Notes under the pieces: generated by a model | What the model was told of the DNA's origin: nothing | Seen by the model: only the letters and a program-made list of their open reading frames with translations | Database searches by the model: none | Shown here: one piece after another, positions 42,740-50,898 of the stretch | How positions within the stretch are numbered: the stretch's first letter is position 1 | Layout: each line of letters begins with the position of its first letter | Assembly (NCBI GenBank): GCA_024280755.1 | Contig: JAJRPN010000009.1 | Span: 19,613 to 83,612, forward strand | Length of the DNA stretch: 64,000 nucleotides | Origin: Planctomycetota bacterium | Lineage (GTDB): Bacteria > Planctomycetota > Phycisphaerae > Phycisphaerales > UBA1924 | Direction of reading: 5' to 3' | Position numbers and translations under genes: made by a program

Positions 42740-42766
42740 TTATCGGACGGGAAGGGTGAAAATCTT
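42740..42766 (-). promoter_or_regulatory. Possible sigma-28-like promoter for the TolB-like gene
   Basis: On the minus strand AAGATTTT (42766-42759) and TCCGATAA (42747-42740) are 11 bases apart, the sigma-28 geometry, but the -35 matches only partly and the first -10 base differs. The leader would be about 165 bases. A chance match cannot be excluded. Confidence 0.3.
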
Positions 42767-42809
42767 GAAGGGAGATAACCTCGCAGGGACTTATAAATGG
42801 ATATAGCAC

Positions 42810-42849
42810 AAAAAAGTGTTGGGCGGGCCCCACCACAGGCCCGCCCAAC
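42810..42849 (-). terminator. Strong terminator of the 95-aa gene
   Basis: GTTGGGCGGGCC and GGCCCGCCCAAC form a perfect 12-base stem with an 8-base loop; on the minus strand it is followed by AC and six T. It ends transcription of the minus-strand gene at 42907-43194 before the TolB-like unit. Confidence 0.85.
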
Positions 42850-42906
42850 AGGAGAGAGATACTGGTATCTCTACAGAATGGTTCGGTTTGATATTTTGAG
42901 TACCCT

Positions 42907-43194
42907 TTATACAACCCGCCGGCGGGACATCATCGCTGGGGTGTCGCCAGGGCGATCCCACCGGGCGTGTCGCCCTCGGGGTTGCTGGGCTGAGATGAGG
43001 TGATCAAGATAGGTATCAAGCGATTTTTGCTCGAACTGCTCGAGGTAATCAGCGGTTGCAGAGGTGTTGATGGAGATAATTTGATCGACAACCTGTGTGC
43101 GTGAGAGCTTGATAGGCGGTGCCGGCAGGAGGTCTGCGTTTTTATCAGCGGATTTGGTGTTGATGGACTTTGTCCATGAAAAGAGGTCGGTCAT
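42907..43194 (-). CDS. Small hypothetical protein
   Basis: A 95-residue soluble protein from ATG 43194 with GGAG nine bases upstream; the open frame continues upstream but with a non-coding-like composition. Residues 30-68 (LSRTQVVDQIISINTSATADYLEQF and QKSLDTYLDHL) look like a helical pair, and the C-terminus is Arg/Gly-rich and basic. A strong dedicated terminator follows, which supports it being a real transcription unit. Family not recognised. Confidence 0.55.
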   Translation of the reverse strand: MTDLFSWTKSINTKSADKNADLLPAPPIKLSRTQVVDQIISINTSATADYLEQFEQKSLDTYLDHLISAQQPRGRHARWDRPGDTPAMMSRRRVV

Positions 43195-43551
43195 CTGGTG
43201 AGTCTCCATACTCGTTTGCTCGCACACGCAATGAGTTGGCAGCCTTGCCTTCTCCCGTGTGCTTGCTCGATATCGGGAGGTTTGTGCGCACACGAGGAGC
43301 GGATAACACACTCGGACCCATGATCGCGCGAAAATTATGCGCAGCGGGCGCAGGATCGGCAGCCCCACGGTGATGATCATGAAAGGAGCATGGTTGTGAG
43401 GTGTTCGTTCGTGCATGTTGTTCCATACTCCTTACGGGTTGCTTCGCCGTACTTTCACGCTACCATCGAGCCTTACAGCACGCCAATCTCGATAGGAAAT
43501 CTTGGTGTACCAATTGGTATTCCAAGGAGTAGATTTTCAGGAGCATCCATC
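43195..43551. other. Divergent intergenic region upstream of gcvH
   Basis: These 357 bases contain no credible gene. They carry the minus-strand promoter region of the 95-aa gene and the plus-strand leader of gcvH, including the dyad at 43502-43525. Reading frames through here are poor in codon pattern. Confidence 0.55.
43502..43525. promoter_or_regulatory. Palindromic operator-like dyad upstream of gcvH
   Basis: TACCAATTGGTA (43508-43519) is a perfect 12-base palindrome, extended by outer TTGG/CCAA arms (43502-43505 and 43522-43525). It lies 27 bases before the gcvH ATG, between the probable promoter and the ribosome site AGGAG. It is a good candidate repressor operator. No glycine riboswitch core was found here. 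Confidence 0.55.
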
Positions 43552-43926
43552 ATGAGCACACCAACCGATCGCGTCTATTCAGAGTCTCACGAATGGCTCA
43601 AGGTCGATGGCGAAATCATCACCATCGGGCTGACTACCTTCGCGGTCGATCAACTCACCGATGTCACCTTCGTCGAAATGCAACCCGATGGCACCATGGT
43701 CGATCCGGGTGATTCGGTCGGCGAGGTCGAATCGGTCAAAACGACCTCTGATATTTACTCGCCCGTCGGAGGCGAGATCATCGAGGTGAATGATGCCCTC
43801 GGGGAAAACCCCGAAATGGTCAACTCCGATCCATATGGTGATGGCTGGCTTGTGAAGATCAGAATTGAAGATCAGGGCACGCTGGGCAACTGCATGGATG
43901 CCGAAGCATATGACGCGACACTCTGA
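43552..43926 (+). CDS. gcvH: Glycine cleavage system H protein
   Basis: A 124-residue lipoyl carrier: YSESHEWLKVDGEIITIGLT, VTFVEMQPDGTMV, GEVESVKTTSDIYSPVGGEI with the lipoylated Lys in ESVKTTSD, and ENPEMVNSDPYGDGWLVKI. It carries aminomethyl and reducing equivalents between the P, T and L proteins. The start ATG follows CAGGAG; the frame is open further upstream but the H-protein fold begins here. The gcvT and gcvP genes are not nearby, so it is an orphan or the rest lies elsewhere. Confidence 0.95.
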   Translation: MSTPTDRVYSESHEWLKVDGEIITIGLTTFAVDQLTDVTFVEMQPDGTMVDPGDSVGEVESVKTTSDIYSPVGGEIIEVNDALGENPEMVNSDPYGDGWLVKIRIEDQGTLGNCMDAEAYDATL

Positions 43927-43998
43927 TGACGCATCACTCCGAGCCGAGTGTTTCTAGCACGATGCAACCCGATCGTGTGATTTCCTTATAAGACTTCT

Positions 43999-44745
43999 AT
44001 GATCAATGCCACTGGCGTTCATAAATCATTCGCCATCGGCACACGCAAGGTCCACGCTCTGCGAGGCGTGGATTTAACCATCGACAAACCGGGGTTCTAT
44101 GCCATCATGGGGCGATCAGGATCGGGCAAGTCCACGCTCTTGCACATGCTCTCGGCGATGGATCGACCAGACAAAGGCCAGATCATCGTCTCTGGCAAAG
44201 CAATCCATTCGATGAGCGAATCCCAAGCGACGATGTTCCGGCGCAAGGACATCGGGGTGATCTTCCAAGCCTTCAACTTGATTCCAACAATGACCGCATT
44301 GGAGAATGTCCAACTGCCGGGTTTGCTCGCGGGGGATCAATCCAAAGAACTTATGAATCGTTCGCATGAGTTGCTTGAGCTACTCGGGCTTGGTGATCGA
44401 ACGACCCATCGCCCTGAAGCCCTCTCTGGGGGCGAGCAACAACGCGTCGCGATTGCGCGGGCGTTGCTCTATAAGCCGGCGGTTATCTTTGCCGACGAAC
44501 CGACCGGGAATCTTGACACCACCGCGAGCGAAATGGTCTGGGCGATGCTCAAGCGAGTGGCGCAAGAGCAAGAGGTGACCGTTGTGATGGTCACCCATGA
44601 ACCAGTTGCGGCGAGCTATTGCCAAAGGCTCTTCGTGATGAATGATGGACAAATCATCGGGACAATCGACGCACCAGAAGAAGGAGCATTCGATGCGGGC
44701 ACCATTGCAACTCGCACGCAGCATCTGCTTAGCGCGACTCAGTAG
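43999..44745 (+). CDS. ABC transporter ATP-binding protein, LolD/MacB type
   Basis: A 248-residue ATPase. Walker A GRSGSGKST (residues 38-46), Q-loop in VIFQAFNLIPTMTALENV, the signature LSGGEQQRVAIARAL and Walker B VIFADEPTGNLD, and an H-loop TVVMVTHEP. The short AFNLIPT insertion is typical of the LolD/MacB/FtsE clade. It pairs with the FtsX-type permease whose start lies within its 3' end. Confidence 0.92.
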   Translation: MINATGVHKSFAIGTRKVHALRGVDLTIDKPGFYAIMGRSGSGKSTLLHMLSAMDRPDKGQIIVSGKAIHSMSESQATMFRRKDIGVIFQAFNLIPTMTALENVQLPGLLAGDQSKELMNRSHELLELLGLGDRTTHRPEALSGGEQQRVAIARALLYKPAVIFADEPTGNLDTTASEMVWAMLKRVAQEQEVTVVMVTHEPVAASYCQRLFVMNDGQIIGTIDAPEEGAFDAGTIATRTQHLLSATQ

Positions 44746-47446
44746 GCTCTATTTGTTGAGTGCTGCGGTTGCGCTTTCGGTCGTCTTGGTTACCTCGATT
44801 GCCTGCGCGATGGCTTCGCTTAACGCGGCATTTCAAGCCCAGATAGACACCCAAGTGGGGACCGCAGATGTTCGATTGCGTCCAGCATCGGGTGATACCA
44901 TCAATGCCAAGGTGGTCGGTGTTGTTGAGTCTTGGGAAGGTGTGCAGACTGTACTTCCACGATTGCAAAGCACGCTTTCTTTGGTCATCAAGTTAGACAC
45001 CTTCGATCTTGAAGTTCAACAATCAGATGGCGAGTTCCGCACGACTCCTGTGCGCTATGCAACCAACGCCTTCGTCAATGGGGTTGATCCAGAGAACGAG
45101 TTTGGAGCCCGTCCGATCAAGCTCATCGAAGGGCGATACCCTAAAGCTCTCGACGAGATCATGATTGATTTGCGTGTCGCCCAACGCCTGAGCTGGACAT
45201 ACATCCAAAACGCCAAGGCTGGCCCGCAGGGGTTCACGCTCGCCGATCCTGGGGCGTACTTTGAGAAGGATTTTCCGTTCGCGGGGATGAGCGTGGAAAC
45301 GGCAAAGCAAGCACTCGCCCTCAATCATGGCATCGGTGTTCGTGTAGGATCTTTGCTCACGGTCCCTCGACTTATCGGCAGAGAACGCACGCTGACTGTC
45401 GTTGGAATCGCAGAACCGGCGCCGCTCGGTGGCAAGCCGATTGCATTCACGACCATCGAGACACTCGACAAACTCAATCGGAAAAAGAATCGACTGACCG
45501 ACATCGAAGTCGGGCTTGCTGAGGGGATTGATCCAGAGGCATTCGTTTCGTTGCATGAGGATGAGTTGCTGCCGCAGGTTATGCTTCAAACAACCGGGCG
45601 TGTCACCAGCGGTGTAGAAAACAACATGGCGGCGACTCGGTTAGGTTTCATCATTATCATGGTCGTGACGATGTTCTCTGCGGCATTCATTATTACGACA
45701 GGCATGACTACTGGAGTCGCCGAGCAACAGCGGACTCTTGGCGTTTTGCGTGCGGTCGGTGCGCGAAGAAGACAGCTCGCATTTGCCCAGCTCTGGGTTG
45801 GATGTATTGTCGCAGGGCTTGGTGCGATTATTGGTGTGCCTATCGGCGTCGCGCTCGCGTGGGCACTCGCTACGGTGTTTGATCAACAAATGAGCGCAGG
45901 ACTTGTGATCCCTGTTGGCAATATCACGATCACTGTTTTGGGCGCGCTCTTTGCCGGGCTGGTCGGTGCCCTTTGGCCTGCATGGCGGGCGGCGTCGCTC
46001 TCGCCATTGCGGGCGATGACCCAGTTGGCAACCCCGCACAAACCCAAAGGCATTCTCCTTGTTGGAGGCGTTGGGCTCTTCGGGATCATGACCATGATCT
46101 CGATCATTGTTTTTCTTTCCGAGTCGACAGTTTTCTTTTGGTTGCATGCGCTTGTGGGAACGCCGATGATGGCGGTCGGATATTTTCTTATCTCGGTTCC
46201 GCTCATGATCGTTGTGGCCAAGGTGTTTGCTCGTCCGTTATCGGTGGTGCTTGGGCTTCCTGGCCCGTTGCTTGGAAGAACGATTGCTGCGACACCCTAT
46301 CGACACGGGTTTACCGCGGGCGCATTGATGACCGGGCTGGCGATGATGATCGGTATTTGGACCAACGGCTCAGCAGCGATCAACGACTGGCTTGAGAAAA
46401 TCGAGTTCCCCGATGCGTTTGCCTATGGGTTGCCCTTGTCTGAAGAGGCCCAAGGAATTCTTGACGATTTGCCGTTTATCGAAAAAACAAGTGCGATCTC
46501 GATGCTTGCGGTCGCGACTGATGCCTTTGGCGTTGAGGGTTTGTCAGCGTACAAAACAAATTTTATCAGCTTCGAGCCTGACTCGTTCTTTGAGATGGCG
46601 ACGCTTGAGTTCGTGCAAGGCGATCTTGAGACGGCGCACCAACGCCTCAACGAGGGCGGGTGCGTCATTGTTGCTCGCGAGTTTCTCGTCGCTCGCGGTT
46701 TGGGTGTTGGCGATATCTTCGAGTGTCAAGATGCCCGCGATGAATCACATGAGTTTGAAATTGTCGGCGTGGTGACTTCGCCAGGTCTCGAACTCGTCTC
46801 TCAGTACTTTGATCTCGGCGATAACTTCGTCAATCAAGCGATCGGCTCGGTCTTTGGATCGCGCGATGACATGATCAAGCACTTTGGTATGCGCACCGCT
46901 CAGTTGATCCAGGTTGAGCTGAGTGAAGATATTGATGATGAACAGGCTGTTGCCGACATGCGCATCGCACTCTTGGGTGCTGGTGTGTTGAATGTTGGCT
47001 CAGGCAGAGTTATTCGTGAACAGATCGAATCGGTGTTTCTCTCGACAATGGTCGTGCTTTCGACGATTGCGATCGGTGCGATGCTTGTCGCCTGCTTTGG
47101 TGTGGCGAATCTTATTGTGGCCGAGATTAATGCACGCAGGTTTGAACTGGGAGTGTTACGAGCCGTGGGTGCATCGCGCGGGCAACTCGTTCGGCTCATC
47201 TGTGCCCAATCTATTCTCATTGCGATCTGTGCCTGTATTTTGGGGACAGGTCTGGGTATTCAAAACGCTTGGGCATCACGCGAGATCAATCGGCAGGTGA
47301 TTGGGATTGATCTCTCGTCAACGCTTCCGATGGACGCCATCTCGTTGGCGTGGGGTGTTACGATCGTTTTGGCACTTGCCGCGGCTGCCCCGAGTGCGAT
47401 CAAACTCAACCGGAGTTCGATCCGCCAACTTCTTAGTGGCAAATAA
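44693..47446 (+). CDS. FtsX/MacB-family ABC permease with two permease cores
   Basis: A 917-residue permease. ATG 44693 (MRAPLQLARS) has AAGGAG in front and lies 53 bases inside the ATPase gene. An N-terminal membrane helix (12-36) is followed by a MacB-like periplasmic core, three membrane helices of the first FtsX domain (about 320-445, with LGVLRAVGARRRQLAFAQ), further helices (455-540), a second periplasmic core and a second FtsX domain (about 785-910, LGVLRAVGASRGQLVRLI). The two FtsX domains in one chain imply that the transporter works as a fused pair, as in DevC/LolCE-like systems. Substrate (lipoprotein or efflux) unknown. Confidence 0.85.
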   Translation: MRAPLQLARSICLARLSRLYLLSAAVALSVVLVTSIACAMASLNAAFQAQIDTQVGTADVRLRPASGDTINAKVVGVVESWEGVQTVLPRLQSTLSLVIKLDTFDLEVQQSDGEFRTTPVRYATNAFVNGVDPENEFGARPIKLIEGRYPKALDEIMIDLRVAQRLSWTYIQNAKAGPQGFTLADPGAYFEKDFPFAGMSVETAKQALALNHGIGVRVGSLLTVPRLIGRERTLTVVGIAEPAPLGGKPIAFTTIETLDKLNRKKNRLTDIEVGLAEGIDPEAFVSLHEDELLPQVMLQTTGRVTSGVENNMAATRLGFIIIMVVTMFSAAFIITTGMTTGVAEQQRTLGVLRAVGARRRQLAFAQLWVGCIVAGLGAIIGVPIGVALAWALATVFDQQMSAGLVIPVGNITITVLGALFAGLVGALWPAWRAASLSPLRAMTQLATPHKPKGILLVGGVGLFGIMTMISIIVFLSESTVFFWLHALVGTPMMAVGYFLISVPLMIVVAKVFARPLSVVLGLPGPLLGRTIAATPYRHGFTAGALMTGLAMMIGIWTNGSAAINDWLEKIEFPDAFAYGLPLSEEAQGILDDLPFIEKTSAISMLAVATDAFGVEGLSAYKTNFISFEPDSFFEMATLEFVQGDLETAHQRLNEGGCVIVAREFLVARGLGVGDIFECQDARDESHEFEIVGVVTSPGLELVSQYFDLGDNFVNQAIGSVFGSRDDMIKHFGMRTAQLIQVELSEDIDDEQAVADMRIALLGAGVLNVGSGRVIREQIESVFLSTMVVLSTIAIGAMLVACFGVANLIVAEINARRFELGVLRAVGASRGQLVRLICAQSILIAICACILGTGLGIQNAWASREINRQVIGIDLSSTLPMDAISLAWGVTIVLALAAAAPSAIKLNRSSIRQLLSGK

Positions 47447-47540
47447 GCCTAACAAAAATATTGAATTCCTTGTAACCAATTTTGTAGAGGTGGATCTAGG
47501 TTGTGTCTGATGGCTCAGTTCCATACAAGAACGCCATCCT

Positions 47541-47696
47541 TTTCTCCTCCCCCGGGCTTCCGGGGGAGGTGCCGATCGAAGTGAGGCGGAGGGGGTCTTG
47601 CTTTGTGTTTCCTTGTTTCAATCGCAAAAACAGCTCTTAAGACCCCCTCCGTCTGCTGCGCAGCCACCTCCCCCGGAAGCCCGGGGAGGCGAAAAG
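47541..47696. repeat. Large imperfect palindromic repeat element (REP/MITE-like)
   Basis: Two arms of about 57 bases (47541-47600 and 47637-47695) are near-perfect inverted copies, each with a nested CCCCGGGCTTCCGGGG-type stem, around a 36-base centre. Similar sequence with the core CCCCCTCCGTCTGCTGCGCA is known to me as a dispersed repeat in several bacterial lineages. It lies between the FtsX gene and queG and masks the true queG start. Confidence 0.8.
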
Positions 47697-47716
47697 AGAG
47701 TGTCCTTGTGTGGGGA

Positions 47717-48745
47717 ATGAGCCGTCAGGAACGGCCTAGTTTAAACCGACGAACCTACGATTCGGTCGTGGACTCAACAACTTCTCAACAACTCGGTGCT
47801 GACCTAATCGAGCGTGCCCAAGCGCTCGGGTTTGCCTGCGCTGGGATCGCGAGCGTTGAGCCCAGCGACTATGCCCAAGGGCTCGAACGCTGGCTCAGCG
47901 CAGGCATGCACGGCTCGATGGCGTGGATGGAGAACTACACCGATGTGCGCACAGATCCGGGCAAGCTGATCGAGCATGCCAAAGCGATTCTGGTGGTGGG
48001 GGATGTCTACGCTTCGCGCGATGACAACCAAGACCCGCCGATCGAGATCGGGCGAGGCAAGATCGCTCGCTATGCACGGGGCAAAGATTATCACAAGTTG
48101 ATGAAGAAGCGGTTGATGAAACTCGCTGATAGTTTGCGTGAGCACTATCCAGACGCGTCGTTTAAGGTATTCGTTGATACGGCGCCGGTGCCTGAGCGAG
48201 AACTCGCCCAACGCGCCGGGATCGGCTGGGTCGGCAAGCACACGCTGATAATTCATCCAACGCTGGGCAGCTATATGTTCATTGGCGGTATCGTCATGAC
48301 GCTCGATGCAACTGCGCCAAACGAACAACCAATCATCACCGATCATTGCGGCTCATGCACCGCGTGCATCGATGCCTGCCCGACCGATGCGATTACTGAT
48401 CATCGAGTCGATGCCCGTAAGTGCATCAGCTACCTGACGATCGAACATCGTGAGCCGATTGATGAACAGCTGCAATCGCAGATGGGCGATTGGATCTATG
48501 GCTGTGATATCTGCCAAGAGGTCTGCCCGCACAACTCGCCCAAAGCGAACGAACAGATTGGACAAGCAACCAACGCGGCGTACCTCTCCGAGCGAGCGAG
48601 CTTTGATCTTTTAGAAGTCATCGGCTGGGATGAAGAAGCCCGGCGAGCAGCATTCGTAGGCTCAGCGATGAAACGCGCCAAGCTCGACATGATGCAACGC
48701 AACGCGAGGATCGTTGCAAAAAATCAGGGTTTGAATATAGAGTAG
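47717..48745 (+). CDS. queG: Epoxyqueuosine reductase QueG
   Basis: About 342 residues from ATG 47717; the open frame reaches 47603 but that part is the palindromic repeat, and GTG 47768 is another possible start. The catalytic N-terminal domain (GLERWLSAGMHGSMAWMENYTDVRTDPGKL, in sections) binds cobalamin, and the 4Fe-4S clusters are bound by CGSCTACIDACPT and CDICQEVCPHN. It performs the last step of queuosine synthesis in tRNA, reducing epoxyqueuosine. A palindromic repeat follows. Confidence 0.93.
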   Translation: MSRQERPSLNRRTYDSVVDSTTSQQLGADLIERAQALGFACAGIASVEPSDYAQGLERWLSAGMHGSMAWMENYTDVRTDPGKLIEHAKAILVVGDVYASRDDNQDPPIEIGRGKIARYARGKDYHKLMKKRLMKLADSLREHYPDASFKVFVDTAPVPERELAQRAGIGWVGKHTLIIHPTLGSYMFIGGIVMTLDATAPNEQPIITDHCGSCTACIDACPTDAITDHRVDARKCISYLTIEHREPIDEQLQSQMGDWIYGCDICQEVCPHNSPKANEQIGQATNAAYLSERASFDLLEVIGWDEEARRAAFVGSAMKRAKLDMMQRNARIVAKNQGLNIE

Positions 48746-48754
48746 TGTTTCGGG

Positions 48755-48846
48755 GGTGCCATGGTTTGATCCGCGAAGCGGGCAAGCCATGCTCTTGGGG
48801 TTTAGAGAAGACACTGCTTGCCGAAGACGGTCAAGCAGTGGCACCC
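48755..48846. repeat. Cruciform repeat element with terminal inverted repeats
   Basis: GGGTGCCA (48755-48762) and TGGCACCC (48839-48846) bracket two inner hairpins: CATGG...CCATG (48760-48791) and CACTGCTTG...CAAGCAGTG (48812-48840). The whole folds as a cloverleaf. It sits between queG and the membrane-protein gene and looks like a small mobile repeat. Confidence 0.7.
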
Positions 48847-48863
48847 GGAAGTGGCACCCTGAG

Positions 48864-50093
48864 TTATACTGAGGCTTCGGTTTTTTGTGCTTTTACGACG
48901 GCTGCCCCGAGCAGGACGATGACCATGCCGGGGATCAGCCAGATTGATTGGCGTTCCATGAAGCCCATCCAGAACACCGGCGAGGCGATCGCGATTGTGA
49001 TCCACATGATGCTCAGAGATTTCTGTTTCCGTTTAAGCACAGCTCTGTAGAGCATGTAGGTTGGGAAGAGGAGGCCATAGAAGCTCAGGAAGTTGCGATA
49101 AATAATCTCACCACCCGAGAGCCCGCTGTGATCAGGGAGCTTGAGGGCGATCATGCCCGCGATCCCCGAGACCAACGCGAGCCCAAAGAGCATCGGCTGT
49201 CTGGCCTGAGCGCCGGGGATGGTCTTGATGCGATCGAGATGTACACGAACGGTGAACACCCATTGGCACAGAATATGGGCCAAGATCGCTGCGCCGAGCA
49301 AAGGCGGGAGCAGCATACGGTTTGGATATTTTTCACCATGCATCGCCCACTCAAGGATGCCGGCGTAGCGGGTCGTGAGGATGATCATCAACAAGAAGAA
49401 CGCGACGAACCCGATCGTGAATCCGAGCCTGCCGTTCTTGCCCTGGTCAGATCCGGTATCGAGCTCTTGGCGGGCATGATGGAAGGTGATATCGAGATAT
49501 GGGCAGAGAAGAAACCCGAAGGTCATCAGCGGGATCATCCACAATGAGCTGATCGACTTGCTGATCGAATGCGGGGCGGCTTCGACGATCTCGGTTGTTG
49601 CACGAGCAATGTCGGGCAGTGCGAAGGTTGCGATAAGCACGCCAACACTGAAGGTCAGGAGTACGATCGCGAGCTGCGGAGCGCGTCCAAAGCGGATCGC
49701 TCGGCTCGACACGATTGAAAACGCGATCACCGCGGCGGCCACACCCGCAAGATAAGTATCAGGGAGCGGGAAGGCATCGCGGATAAAGTTCGAGATCCAG
49801 AGAATCCAGAAGATATGAAAGATCAGCGTGATGGTCGAAAACCACCAGACGGCTGTGGGATGATTTTCGACGAAGCGTTGCGAATCGACGCGTGATTTTA
49901 TGAACCAGCCCATCGCAGCAGCACCCAGAACATTGGGAATCGCGAAGATGAAGAACCCTGCCCAGCCAAAGTCACGCAGCAAGAGCGCCGGGTAGAACAT
50001 CCCGATGCACCAAGTCCACGAGCACGCGAGATACGCACCCCAGAGGATCGGGCTTCGGGTGGGTTGTATTGCAGGTGCAGCAGCTTCGCTCAT
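48864..50093 (-). CDS. Polytopic membrane protein, unknown function
   Basis: A 409-residue protein with about eleven hydrophobic helices from residue 18 to the end. WGAYLACSWTWCIGMFYPALLLRDFGWAGF at the start, FLLCPYLDITFHHARQELD in a loop near residue 210 and FLSFYGLLFPTYMLY are its most distinctive parts; the charged/His pair HHARQE could be functional. It overlaps the hotdog-like gene by four bases, so the two are co-translated. No transporter family can be named. Confidence 0.65.
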   Translation of the reverse strand: MSEAAAPAIQPTRSPILWGAYLACSWTWCIGMFYPALLLRDFGWAGFFIFAIPNVLGAAAMGWFIKSRVDSQRFVENHPTAVWWFSTITLIFHIFWILWISNFIRDAFPLPDTYLAGVAAAVIAFSIVSSRAIRFGRAPQLAIVLLTFSVGVLIATFALPDIARATTEIVEAAPHSISKSISSLWMIPLMTFGFLLCPYLDITFHHARQELDTGSDQGKNGRLGFTIGFVAFFLLMIILTTRYAGILEWAMHGEKYPNRMLLPPLLGAAILAHILCQWVFTVRVHLDRIKTIPGAQARQPMLFGLALVSGIAGMIALKLPDHSGLSGGEIIYRNFLSFYGLLFPTYMLYRAVLKRKQKSLSIMWITIAIASPVFWMGFMERQSIWLIPGMVIVLLGAAVVKAQKTEASV

Positions 50094-50821
50094 TTGGAAT
50101 CAGATCCGCGGAGTTTTTTGGCTTTGTGGTGGGCCTTGGGCGTCACATGGAAGGTCGCGGTGCATCGTCCGACACGCTTGGGCTTGGCGGGCTTGTTGCC
50201 TTCTTGTTGTTCGACTTCGTCCTTGAATTTTTTCTCGCTCATTGGGACGAGCACTTGGACAATGTCCATGCGCACTGCGATGTTGAACTCTTCGCCGGTG
50301 GCAACGAGGGCATTGATATCATCGAGCGGGGTCATGCGATATTCAGCCGGGCCATGGCATGGACGCAGAAACTTGTATTCGAGGTGCTTGCATACAACCG
50401 TGTAGTCGCCGCCACAGACCGCGAAGACATAGTTGCCCCCTGCGATCTCCGAGTTGCCCAACAGTGCCGCGCCAGCCATTGCGTTGTACCAGTTTTTATT
50501 GAATCGACGAAACGGCAATGTTGCGCGATAGGTGCTCGCGTCAGATTGCATCGTGATCCCCGAGCGAAACGCGTAGGGCAGCCAGATCATCGAGCAGACA
50601 CGGTTCCAGAAGTTGTTGCGGGTCGAGAGATTCGAGACAAACGCCTCGGCTCGCTCGATGAGCGTGAGCTTGGGCTTTTTGATCTTTTCGGTTTTCTGAT
50701 CATTCCCCGTGTCCGTCCTCGCATCAGCATCGTTGGACAAACTCACCGCTTCGGTCTGTGCCGGGGTTTGGGGCGTTTGATCGCTTGATTCCGAGATGGG
50801 TGTGGTGGTATCGGTGGACAT
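50090..50821 (-). CDS. DUF4442-like hotdog-fold protein
   Basis: A 243-residue protein. After a Thr/Asp-rich N-terminal 55 residues, the core RNNFWNRVCSMIWLPYAFRSGITMQSDASTYRATLPFRRFNKNWYNAMAGAALLGNSEIAGG, given here in pieces, resembles the DUF4442 / PaaI-like thioesterase fold, with NWYNAMAGAALLGNSE as the active-site helix pattern. Substrate unknown. A basic C-terminal tail (HHKAKKLRGSDSK) follows. Precedes the membrane protein gene with a 4-base overlap. Confidence 0.6.
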   Translation of the reverse strand: MSTDTTTPISESSDQTPQTPAQTEAVSLSNDADARTDTGNDQKTEKIKKPKLTLIERAEAFVSNLSTRNNFWNRVCSMIWLPYAFRSGITMQSDASTYRATLPFRRFNKNWYNAMAGAALLGNSEIAGGNYVFAVCGGDYTVVCKHLEYKFLRPCHGPAEYRMTPLDDINALVATGEEFNIAVRMDIVQVLVPMSEKKFKDEVEQQEGNKPAKPKRVGRCTATFHVTPKAHHKAKKLRGSDSK

Positions 50822-50898
50822 TTTCTGTGTTGATTATAGTGCCTTGTTGGGCAGATCAAGCAGGAACTTGGGTTGTATGGACTTGTTTGATTTTTTGG

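Larger units (their letters stand above)
42568..42906. other. Intergenic region between the TolB-like gene and the 95-aa gene
   Basis: No convincing gene is seen in these 339 bases. They hold the terminator of the 95-aa gene (42810-42849) and, on the minus strand, the leader and promoter region of the TolB-like gene, including a possible sigma-28 pair at 42740-42766. Confidence 0.6.

Noticed and set aside
43427..43551. Glycine riboswitch upstream of gcvH.
   Set aside because: No conserved glycine-aptamer core pattern was visible; only the palindrome is supported.
47603..47716. N-terminal extension of QueG in the open frame.
   Set aside because: That stretch is the right arm of the palindromic repeat and does not resemble QueG.
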